Source: Gemmatimonadales bacterium UBA7835
GTDB lineage: Bacteria; Gemmatimonadota; Gemmatimonadetes; Longimicrobiales; Gaopeijiaceae
Direction: 5' to 3'
NCBI GenBank assembly: GCA_002500925.1
Contig: DLTN01000040.1
Location: forward strand, 1-9,806
DNA length: 9,806 nucleotides
In this document: positions 1 through 6,346 of the stretch, piece by piece
How positions within the stretch are numbered: the stretch's first letter is position 1
Layout: the number at the start of each line of letters is the position of its first letter
Program-made: the position numbers and the translations under genes
Notes under the pieces: model-generated
The model's input: only the letters and a program-made list of their open reading frames with translations
The model's database searches: none
Told to the model about the DNA's origin: nothing

Positions 1-51
1 TCAAGTGACTCCGCTGAGCATGTGGAGAACTACTCACTCGTCAGGCTGGGT

Positions 52-2028
52 CTACTGGCACGTCAGGCAGTTGTTGCTATTTGCCGAGCCTAATTCCTCC
101 AATAGAGCCACCGTCTCAGGGATTGGAGAGACCCTCGAGACAGGACCGTTAGCCATATCAGCTGTGGTCTGACCACGCCTGCTTATGGCCGTCACGTCTC
201 CACCCTTCTCCACCAAATAGAGGATGAGCTCGTTATCTCCTCGGGCCGCTGCATGATGGATGGAGTTATACCCATTGTGATCTCGAAGATTGACGTCCAT
301 GCCGACCTCTTCCACTAGGAATCTGACCGACGGGAGCCATCCATTCTCCGCGTGCCTATGAGCATTACCGGCGAACCCCTCGCCATACCCTACCCCAGAT
401 GCCGCATGGATCGCAAAAACGGCCGGGCCACCCTGCGGGACCGGTGCTAGTCCCGAAGGATCTGGTTTCTCGGCGTTCACTGAATCTTGCCGCATAGCGT
501 GTTCTAGAACGAGCTGTCTGAAATCCGCTGGCGTCTCACGAACATCCTCCTCCGGCAGGCCTCCTTTCACAGAGTCTGGCAAGTCTTCCCAGATGGTCAC
601 CACCGCGGTTGCCTGAGCAGAGTCACTTAGCTCCTCGAATTCTTCTACGTTGTCGAGGGCCTCGACTTGGGACTCACGGATGCGTTCTTGTGTCGTCCGA
701 CGATTCCTTCGGGCAGGTGCCTTAGTCGCGACGTGGGGATCAGCGCCCCATCTCATGAGAAGTCGCATAGCATTCACGTCCGTCGCATACGCTGCGCGAA
801 CAAATGCTGTCGCACCCTTCATATCTATCAAGCCGCACTGCGAATTCCCACAACCGGTATACTCCATGTACCATGGGTGGAGAGTCATACGCCCATCAGG
901 GTCCGCTCCTGCCTCGAGCAGCGCCTCCATTACCTCTAGGTAACCGTGTTCTTGTCCCTCTCGCTCCTGCGGCTGGGGGTAACGGGTCCTCGGCTGCCAC
1001 TCGGAGTTAACCGCTGCAAACAGTGGAGTTACTCCGTTCAGCGATGAACCAATATTTGGATTCGCCCCATGCCTGAGCAGCACCGCTGCGGCATCAAACT
1101 GTCCGTTGATAGTGGCCATCAGAAGCGGAGTGGTCCCGTCGCCTCCCCCTACCTGATCAATTCTCGCACCACTCTCCAAGAGAGCTTCGATCGTTTCTAC
1201 GTGCCCCTGACGGGCCGCGTGCAACAGGGGAGTCAGACCACCCTTTGACTTGATTCGAACTTCACGCTGGAAGCGATTGCTCTGGCGTCGTTCTTCTACT
1301 TCTGCTCCCGCGGAGTACGCCCCTCGGCCCGCTACCACCGCCGCTTGTACCTGCGCTGAGGTCGCGGCCCATTCACCATCATTAGTAAACGCCTTGAGGA
1401 CTTCCTGCTGCCTGCGCTGTGCCTCTCCATCCAGCCGTCCCATCTCCTGGAGATCCATAGATTTCGCAGCCAGATTAGGGTCCGCTCCAAGCTCAAGAAG
1501 CGTAACCACTGTTTCCAGTCTGTTCCAAGACGCTGCAAAAATCAGTGGTGTCTGTTGCCACTCGGCTTCTCGCGAATCGATGTCAGCGCCCGCATTCACT
1601 AGTTCACGCACCACCGAACCATTTCCAGATAGCGCCGCGAGATGCAAAGGTGTCGAGCCACTTGGGTCCGTAACCGAGTTTATGTCGGCCCCAGCTTCAA
1701 TCAGCCGGATCACCACCTCCACGTTCCCGTTTCGGGCCGCTATGTGCAAAGGACGGTAGTGCCCAATCCTAGTGGACGCTTCCAATTCTGCTCCCGCGTA
1801 GAGCAGGACCTCCATTAAGGCCATATCGCCGCGCTCTGCTGCCCAGTGCAAGGCACTCATACCATCACCCTGAGCTGCATTCACATCTGCGCCCCCTCGC
1901 AACAGCAAGCGGACTTCGTCGAGGTCTCCTGAGCGTGCGGCGTCCGCGACCGGAGACTCAACAAACACTGCTCCCACCAGAACCAGTAAAATGGCAGAAG
2001 AAAAACCGACCCTACTGAGGCGTATCAT
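52..2028 (-). CDS. Secreted ankyrin-repeat protein with C-terminal CxxC tail
   Basis: This 658-residue protein is built almost entirely of ankyrin repeats, which normally act as protein-binding scaffolds rather than enzymes. The N-terminus (about residues 1-25) is a basic then hydrophobic stretch that looks like a Sec signal peptide, so I infer a periplasmic or surface location. Recognisable repeats start near residues 27, 55, 88, 121, 155, 262, 296, 330, 404, 532, 584 and 617, many with the TPLHxAA and LLxxGADxN signatures. Two non-ankyrin linkers interrupt them (about 188-262 and 436-530). A cysteine pair C393/C398 lies in another insertion, and the protein ends in CLTCQ, a CxxC four residues before the end. 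The ATG lies 4 bases after the DUF1552 stop with no clear Shine-Dalgarno sequence, suggesting translational coupling as third gene of the operon. The export assignment, partner and function are inference; the ankyrin fold is secure. Confidence 0.93.
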   Translation of the reverse strand: MIRLSRVGFSSAILLVLVGAVFVESPVADAARSGDLDEVRLLLRGGADVNAAQGDGMSALHWAAERGDMALMEVLLYAGAELEASTRIGHYRPLHIAARNGNVEVVIRLIEAGADINSVTDPSGSTPLHLAALSGNGSVVRELVNAGADIDSREAEWQQTPLIFAASWNRLETVVTLLELGADPNLAAKSMDLQEMGRLDGEAQRRQQEVLKAFTNDGEWAATSAQVQAAVVAGRGAYSAGAEVEERRQSNRFQREVRIKSKGGLTPLLHAARQGHVETIEALLESGARIDQVGGGDGTTPLLMATINGQFDAAAVLLRHGANPNIGSSLNGVTPLFAAVNSEWQPRTRYPQPQEREGQEHGYLEVMEALLEAGADPDGRMTLHPWYMEYTGCGNSQCGLIDMKGATAFVRAAYATDVNAMRLLMRWGADPHVATKAPARRNRRTTQERIRESQVEALDNVEEFEELSDSAQATAVVTIWEDLPDSVKGGLPEEDVRETPADFRQLVLEHAMRQDSVNAEKPDPSGLAPVPQGGPAVFAIHAASGVGYGEGFAGNAHRHAENGWLPSVRFLVEEVGMDVNLRDHNGYNSIHHAAARGDNELILYLVEKGGDVTAISRRGQTTADMANGPVSRVSPIPETVALLEELGSANSNNCLTCQ

Positions 2029-2032
2029 TCGA

Positions 2033-3457
2033 CTAGCGGAGTTGTTCAGCAGTTGTGCGACCAGCTGAGCGCAGCATTAAGCCGCCCGTGCTGTCTCCAA
2101 AGTTCTCCATATTGGTATGCCCTAGCTCCTGCATCATGGTGAGCATTGCGTTAGCCATCGGTGTGCCGTCCGCCGCCTTAAGATGGAGATTGCCTTCCAG
2201 GATCCCGTTCCCCTTCCCTAAGAAGATCAGCGGGCAGCGTCGGTGGTTGTGGATGTTAGCGTCCGCCATCGGGGACCCAAACATCACCACTGACTTGTCT
2301 AGAAGGTTAGTACCGCCTTCTACGGTGTCTTTGAGCTTGTCCAAGAGATAGGGAAGCATTCCCACACGGTACTGGCAGATCTTGTTGAACTCAAGAATCG
2401 CCTCTTCCCGGCCTCCATGGTGTGACGCAGGGTGGAATGGGCGATCCGAACCCGACTCCGGGAATACTCGGTTTTCCGAATCCCGCCCAGTCTTGAACGT
2501 TATAACCCGGGTCATGTCAGTCTGGAGAGCTAATACCTGAAGATCAAACATGATCTCCATGTGCTCCCGGTAAGAGTCAGGGATTCCCGCCGGCGCTTCA
2601 GGGATTAAGCGTTCTTCACCCGACAGATTATGGGACTCAACCATCTGAATGCGCCTCTCTATCTCACGCACATTGGTAAGGTACTGGTCCATTCGCACCC
2701 GGTCTTCGCTACCAAGCTGACGGTTCATCGCGGTAACCTCACCGGTGATCCAGTCAAGGATGCTCGACCGCATAGCCCGACGCTCAGCCCTCTCTTCTGG
2801 CGTCCCACCTGCTCCGAAGAGCATGTCGAAGGCTACCCGGGGGTCTCTAATCATCGGAAGTGGCTCACTAGGTGACGCCCAGCTAATCGAATCAGTGTAG
2901 GCACAGGAGTAGTTGTAAGTGCATCCACCAGCTTGGTCGATATTTGGGATCGTGAACTGCATAGACGGCAGCGGGGTGTCCTGACCAAAGCGATTAGCGT
3001 GTATCTGGTCCAGAGACGTTCCCACAAACAGATCGGAACCCTGCGTCTGCTTCGGGTGAGACTGGGTCAAGAACACCGCACTGGAGCGGAAATGATCGCC
3101 TCCAATTTCGGGGGCGGTAAACGCCTCGGCCATCCTTACATCGGTGTTCGATACGACAGTTAAGTAGTCTTGGTAAGGCTCCAGCGAGATCAACGCGCTG
3201 TTTGGCGCCATCTCAAAATTCTTCCCGATGATCTGTGGGGCATATAGATGTTGGGTTGCAGCCCAGTCGTTGCATCCGGCGAGGCCGTGCACCTCTTCGA
3301 TCGCAATCAGAGGGGTCTTCGCCGCTTCCGCCCGAGCTACTACACCACTCATGCGACCAGCTGGCACCATTGCGTCGAGATACGGAAGCCCAACAGCCGC
3401 TCCCATCCCTTTGAGGAATGTCCGGCGATCCAGATACTTGCCTGAAATGAACTCCAT
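2033..3457 (-). CDS. DUF1552 family protein, Tat-exported
   Basis: This 474-residue protein belongs to the DUF1552 family, whose biochemical function is not established. The N-terminus carries a twin-arginine motif (DRRTFLKG, residues 10-17) followed by a short hydrophobic segment, so export in a folded state through the Tat pathway is expected. Family landmarks visible are a Cys pair in GGCTYNYSCAYTDSISW (C179, C185), a long helical region at about 219-275 ending in VREIERRI, a histidine cluster (H342, H346, H347 with GG) and a C-terminal block GSPMADANIHNHRRCP (H403, H405, C408). The length is normal for the family. The start is supported by a good Shine-Dalgarno AGGAGA 8 bases upstream. 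It lies 30 bases after the DUF1592 gene and 4 bases before the ankyrin gene. The family commonly neighbours DUF1592 proteins. The His/Cys clusters could hold a metal, but this is inference. Confidence 0.95.
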   Translation of the reverse strand: MEFISGKYLDRRTFLKGMGAAVGLPYLDAMVPAGRMSGVVARAEAAKTPLIAIEEVHGLAGCNDWAATQHLYAPQIIGKNFEMAPNSALISLEPYQDYLTVVSNTDVRMAEAFTAPEIGGDHFRSSAVFLTQSHPKQTQGSDLFVGTSLDQIHANRFGQDTPLPSMQFTIPNIDQAGGCTYNYSCAYTDSISWASPSEPLPMIRDPRVAFDMLFGAGGTPEERAERRAMRSSILDWITGEVTAMNRQLGSEDRVRMDQYLTNVREIERRIQMVESHNLSGEERLIPEAPAGIPDSYREHMEIMFDLQVLALQTDMTRVITFKTGRDSENRVFPESGSDRPFHPASHHGGREEAILEFNKICQYRVGMLPYLLDKLKDTVEGGTNLLDKSVVMFGSPMADANIHNHRRCPLIFLGKGNGILEGNLHLKAADGTPMANAMLTMMQELGHTNMENFGDSTGGLMLRSAGRTTAEQLR

Positions 3458-3471
3458 CTTCCCTGTCTCCT
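3458..3471 (-). promoter_or_regulatory. Ribosome binding site of the DUF1552 gene
   Basis: On the minus strand the sequence AGGAGA (3466-3471) lies 8 bases before the ATG at 3455-3457. It is the only strong Shine-Dalgarno match in the three-gene operon and fixes the DUF1552 start so that the Tat motif is at residues 10-17. Confidence 0.75.
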
Positions 3472-3487
3472 AAGAGTAGGATCCTAT

Positions 3488-5911
3488 CTAGTTGTCTACC
3501 TGATCAATTGCGAGCTCCGCGGCCCGCTTCATCCTAAATGCGTCACTTGTGACCACACCGACTATGAGTGACTGCATACTATATTGGCCCTCGTCTTCCG
3601 CATCCGTCACGATTCGCCTGATTGTCGGTAAGTCAAAGTACTCAACACGGCGCGCCAGCGCATACGCCATCATGTTCTCGGTTAGGTTCCGCATAAGCGG
3701 CACCGGTCGCCGAAGCAGGGCTTCCGCAACCTCTTTCGGCGTCGTGACTGGAGTTCCGTCATAGAACTCCCCTCGTGTGTCGAGGCCCATTCCATTCTCA
3801 CGCAGTCTCCACTGGCCAGTCACATCGAAGTTATCGAGTGCTAGACCAATCGGGTCCATAAAGCGGTGGCAAGCATTGCACGTGGGATTCTCGCTGTGAA
3901 TCTCCATGCGCTCCCGGGTCGTCAAACGCTTTCCGTCTTGGGTACCCTCGGTGTCTTCAAGATCCGGAATTCCCGGCGGCGGCGGCGGCGGCGGCGTGCC
4001 CATCAGAACCTCCATCACCCACTTTCCCCTCAGTACTATCGAGGTACGGTTCGCCAGAGATGTCAAAACCAAGACGCTACCATGCCCCAAGAGGCCACTC
4101 CTAGCCTCATCGGTATAGTCAACTCGGCGGAACTCACTGCCAGCCACACCTTGCATCCCGTAATGCGTCGCTAGTCTCTCATTTAGGAACGTATAATCCG
4201 CATTGAACAGTTGCAGAGCGTCCTCGTCCTCTTGAACCAAGTGATTGAAGAAGAGCGCTGTCTCCTTCGTCATTAGGTCCGCAAGCGTCTCATCAAAGTT
4301 CGGGAAGAAATTGGGGTCCGGTCGGACCTTGTAGATGTCTTGAAGTCGGAGCCATTGATATGCAAACCGGTTACCAAGGGCGGCTGACCGCCGATCCGCA
4401 AGCATGCGACGCGTCTGCCTCTCAATCTCACGCTCGTCATTGAGGTCACCCGATTCGGCCACTCTCATCAGTTCAGCGTCCGGTGGAGTGCCCCAGAGAA
4501 AGAATGAGAGTCTGGAAGCAAGTTCCGGCCCTTCTACTCGATAAGTCTCTCCAGGATCAACACCCTCGGGCTCCCTCTCGAGTCTTAATACGAAGAACGG
4601 GCTGGAGAGCACTGCCTCAAGGGCATCCCGAACACCCCTCTCGAAACCACCCTTCTCTCGGCCCATCCGGTAGAAATCCATCAACCCCTCTACTTCATTC
4701 TCACCCGCTAATCTCCGATAGGCTCTGTTCGCGAGGTTCCTCACTATAGTCCGAGCACAAGATTCTTCCTCGGCGGGAGCTGTTGGTCGGCAGACGAAGA
4801 TACGGTCTCGGCTGGCAGTGTCCGACACTCCCGTAACTGCATCCGGGCCCCCGACGATCAGTTCTTGCAAGTGCGGTAACGTAGTAACACCCGACCCCCC
4901 GGATCCTCCCCCGGCCATGGACCAATCATGTGGCCGGATCAGGTCCTCGTAGGGCCCGTCCATTCGGCGAATGAACGTCGACGAGACCACTCGCTGTCCT
5001 GCACGCACGAAAACCGGCTCCGTCCAGAGTGCAGTGTCGCCACCGCGTCCATCCGCACCTTCACCCGAACTAGTGTACGCCAAAAAGGCTACCCGCTCTC
5101 CATCGACAGAGATATCGATATCCTCAAAACGTTCGTTACGGCCGCTCGCGAACGTCATTCCGAACTGGTACATCCCGTCGGCCGGAAAAACGTGATCCGC
5201 GACCATTCCACCACGTGTCCCATAAGGCGCCCCCTCAACATGGTCCCACGGGTGCTGTGACAGGTACTGAGAATTGCGATACGTCACGTTTATCGACGGC
5301 GCATTCCGATCTCCCACCGCCATCCGACTGATATCAGCAGCCGCGTTCAAATATGCTTCGAGAAGTGTGGGAGAAAGCGACTGCACGTCCGCTATGTTGT
5401 CGAAGTTGGCACTCATTTGGTCCAATGGGAGCCATTCTTCAGCTCGGATCTCAAGGTCGAGAAGATCATAAACTGCCTTCTCGAATTCCGGACGATTTAG
5501 CCTCTGAAATGTACGCCTACCCGGATTTGGGTTGTCTTTGGCATTCTCGTCCATCACGTCTTCGAGAAGTGCTGCGAACTGAGCGAGAGTGTCTCCAGCA
5601 GGGGCGCGGATGCCCGGAGGCGGCATCATACCTGCCCGCACCTTCCGGATCATTCGCTCGATCGTTTCCGCGTTCTCTGTCGCCCGACCGATGTCGAAGT
5701 CCTCGAGAGACAGATTCCCGCGTAACCGAGAATCTGAATGACACCGAACACACGTTTTTTCAACTATCGCATTGGGGTCTACATCCGCCGTCACGGCTAT
5801 AGGATGCCCCTCGACCACTCGCAAAGAATGCGAGGGACTTGGTAATTGTGACTCACCGACGAGCATTAGCGACATACCAATAACGACGGCGGGTACTACA
5901 GGCAGTTTCAT
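3488..5911 (-). CDS. DUF1592/DUF1588 multidomain protein with two CxxCH motifs
   Basis: This 807-residue protein has the full domain series of the planctomycete-type cytochrome-like family. After a hydrophobic signal segment (about 1-20) comes a haem-c-type motif CVRCH (54-58) followed by MMPPPG (95-100), whose Met could be the sixth haem ligand. I place DUF1587 at about 134-198, a beta-rich insert at about 205-315, DUF1595 at about 385-445 (CARTIVRNLANRAYRR), DUF1592 at about 457-585, DUF1588 at about 600-700 (VLRGKWVMEVLMGTP, seven prolines, then CNACH at 678-682) and DUF1585 at about 715-790. In this family the proteins are exported and presumed to bind covalent haem; no reaction is established. 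It is first in an operon with DUF1552 and the ankyrin gene. The ATG is preceded by only a weak ribosome-binding sequence. Family assignment is secure; electron transfer is inference from the CxxCH motifs. Confidence 0.96.
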   Translation of the reverse strand: MKLPVVPAVVIGMSLMLVGESQLPSPSHSLRVVEGHPIAVTADVDPNAIVEKTCVRCHSDSRLRGNLSLEDFDIGRATENAETIERMIRKVRAGMMPPPGIRAPAGDTLAQFAALLEDVMDENAKDNPNPGRRTFQRLNRPEFEKAVYDLLDLEIRAEEWLPLDQMSANFDNIADVQSLSPTLLEAYLNAAADISRMAVGDRNAPSINVTYRNSQYLSQHPWDHVEGAPYGTRGGMVADHVFPADGMYQFGMTFASGRNERFEDIDISVDGERVAFLAYTSSGEGADGRGGDTALWTEPVFVRAGQRVVSSTFIRRMDGPYEDLIRPHDWSMAGGGSGGSGVTTLPHLQELIVGGPDAVTGVSDTASRDRIFVCRPTAPAEEESCARTIVRNLANRAYRRLAGENEVEGLMDFYRMGREKGGFERGVRDALEAVLSSPFFVLRLEREPEGVDPGETYRVEGPELASRLSFFLWGTPPDAELMRVAESGDLNDEREIERQTRRMLADRRSAALGNRFAYQWLRLQDIYKVRPDPNFFPNFDETLADLMTKETALFFNHLVQEDEDALQLFNADYTFLNERLATHYGMQGVAGSEFRRVDYTDEARSGLLGHGSVLVLTSLANRTSIVLRGKWVMEVLMGTPPPPPPPGIPDLEDTEGTQDGKRLTTRERMEIHSENPTCNACHRFMDPIGLALDNFDVTGQWRLRENGMGLDTRGEFYDGTPVTTPKEVAEALLRRPVPLMRNLTENMMAYALARRVEYFDLPTIRRIVTDAEDEGQYSMQSLIVGVVTSDAFRMKRAAELAIDQVDN
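3974..3994 (-). repeat. Seven-copy CCG tract encoding a polyproline run
   Basis: Seven perfect CGG units on the plus strand are seven consecutive CCG codons for P640-P646 of the DUF1592 protein, just after VLMGT. A proline run at this point is a recognised feature of the DUF1588 region. Exclusive use of one codon makes it a slippage-prone simple repeat, but the frame is intact. Confidence 0.8.
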
Positions 5912-5942
5912 CCTAGTCCACTGTCAGAGGATATCCCTCGTA

Positions 5943-5972
5943 AAAATAGACCTTGATGAGGGAAGCCAGCAA
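5943..5972 (-). promoter_or_regulatory. Possible promoter of the DUF1592-DUF1552-ankyrin operon
   Basis: Reading the minus strand, TTGCTG (5967-5972) and TATTTT (5943-5948) are separated by 18 bases, giving a weak sigma70-like arrangement 31 bases before the DUF1592 ATG. Only 3 of 6 and 4 of 6 consensus bases match. Between it and the gene lies the 8-base palindrome GGATATCC (5929-5936), which could be a small operator or chance. The position is sensible; the assignment is tentative. Confidence 0.22.
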
Positions 5973-6044
5973 GGATAAACCTGGAGTCTCGGTTCGTAAC
6001 GCTCATTTCTACCCACACAAGATTGCTCTCTCCGACACAAAGAG

Positions 6045-6115
6045 AGGCGCCGCCCGGATTCGAACCGGGGATAAAGGATTTGCAGTCCTCTGCCTTACCA
6101 CTTGGCCACGGCGCC
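6045..6115 (-). tRNA. tRNA-Cys (anticodon GCA)
   Basis: The minus strand folds into a complete cloverleaf of 71 bases. The 7-base-pair acceptor stem GGCGCCG/CGGCGCC is perfect. The D arm carries GCCAAGTGGTAAGGC. The anticodon stem GAGGA/TCCTT (one G-T pair) encloses CTGCAAA with anticodon GCA at 6081-6083, and the T arm is CCGGG TTCGAAT CCGGG read with its stem partner CCCGG. The discriminator base is U73 (plus-strand a at 6045), a known identity element of cysteine tRNA. The 3' CCA is not encoded (the sequence continues TCTC), so a CCA-adding enzyme is needed. It stands alone between the DUF5916 gene and the DUF1592 operon, on the same strand as both. Confidence 0.97.
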
Positions 6116-6212
6116 TAAATTGTTTTCTGCAGATCACCCACCGATCTGTCCTGTACCGCTGCTACGAGTCACCACGAAACAAATACTGTCGTTTCAAGCC
6201 CGCTTAGAGATG

Positions 6213-6240
6213 ACTATAGAGGACTCCATCTTCGCAACAA
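6213..6240 (-). promoter_or_regulatory. Candidate promoter of tRNA-Cys
   Basis: On the minus strand TTGTTG (6235-6240) is followed after 16 bases by TATAGT (6213-6218), a 5-of-6 match to the -10 consensus. Transcription would begin near 6205 and give a leader of roughly 90 bases before the tRNA 5' end. The -35 match is only 3 of 6, so this is a plausible but unproven sigma70-type promoter. Confidence 0.4.
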
Positions 6241-6292
6241 AACTCAGGTTTGTATAGTTCTTTAGGGCATCTTTCGGATGTCACCTCTTGAA

Positions 6293-6344
6293 CGCGCCAG
6301 AGAGACGTGCCAACCCTGGGAAACACCTATATAGCGCGCCAGAG
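6293..6344 (-). repeat. 10-base direct repeat downstream of the DUF5916 gene
   Basis: CGCGCCAGAG occurs at 6293-6302 and again at 6335-6344 on the plus strand, 42 bases apart, directly after the DUF5916 stop codon. The copies are in the same orientation and do not form a hairpin. No flanking mobile gene is seen and chance is possible. Confidence 0.35.
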
Positions 6345-6346
6345 CA

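Larger units (their letters stand above)
6116..6346. other. Non-coding spacer upstream of tRNA-Cys
   Basis: This 231-base stretch between the DUF5916 stop and the tRNA shows no convincing gene on either strand. It holds a candidate tRNA promoter (6213-6240), a short inverted repeat CAGATC/GATCTG with a 7-base loop (6130-6148), and a 10-base direct repeat CGCGCCAGAG at 6293-6302 and 6335-6344. I see no rho-independent terminator with a T-run after the DUF5916 gene. Together with the tRNA and 5912-6044 it makes a 435-base protein-free region. Confidence 0.6.

Noticed and set aside
1..51. Terminator after the ankyrin gene
   Set aside because: Only short interrupted stems (GTGA/TCAC, CTCC/GGAG) can form and no T-run is visible before the window ends.
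1250..1759. 169-codon plus-strand open frame opposite the ankyrin gene
   Set aside because: It is antisense to clear ankyrin repeats, its translation is Ser/Arg/Ala-rich low complexity, and it matches no family.
52..2028. Ankyrin repeats as DNA tandem repeats
   Set aside because: The similarity is at the protein level; the repeat units have diverged in DNA and are ordinary coding sequence.
5353..5802. 149-codon plus-strand open frame opposite the DUF1592 gene
   Set aside because: It lies antisense to the haem motif and DUF1587 region and shows no domain signature.
6026..6046. CTCTCT/AGAGAG inverted repeat just after the tRNA 3' end, as terminator
   Set aside because: The 6-base-pair A/T-G/C alternating stem overlaps the acceptor stem by one base and has no following T-run.
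6045..6115. tRNA-Cys as an integration (att) site
   Set aside because: I found no second copy of the tRNA 3' end in the window and no integrase; the adjacent operon shows no sign of transfer.
6266..6282. GGCATC/GATGTC hairpin as terminator of the DUF5916 gene
   Set aside because: On the transcribed strand it has an A-C mismatch, and no T-run follows.
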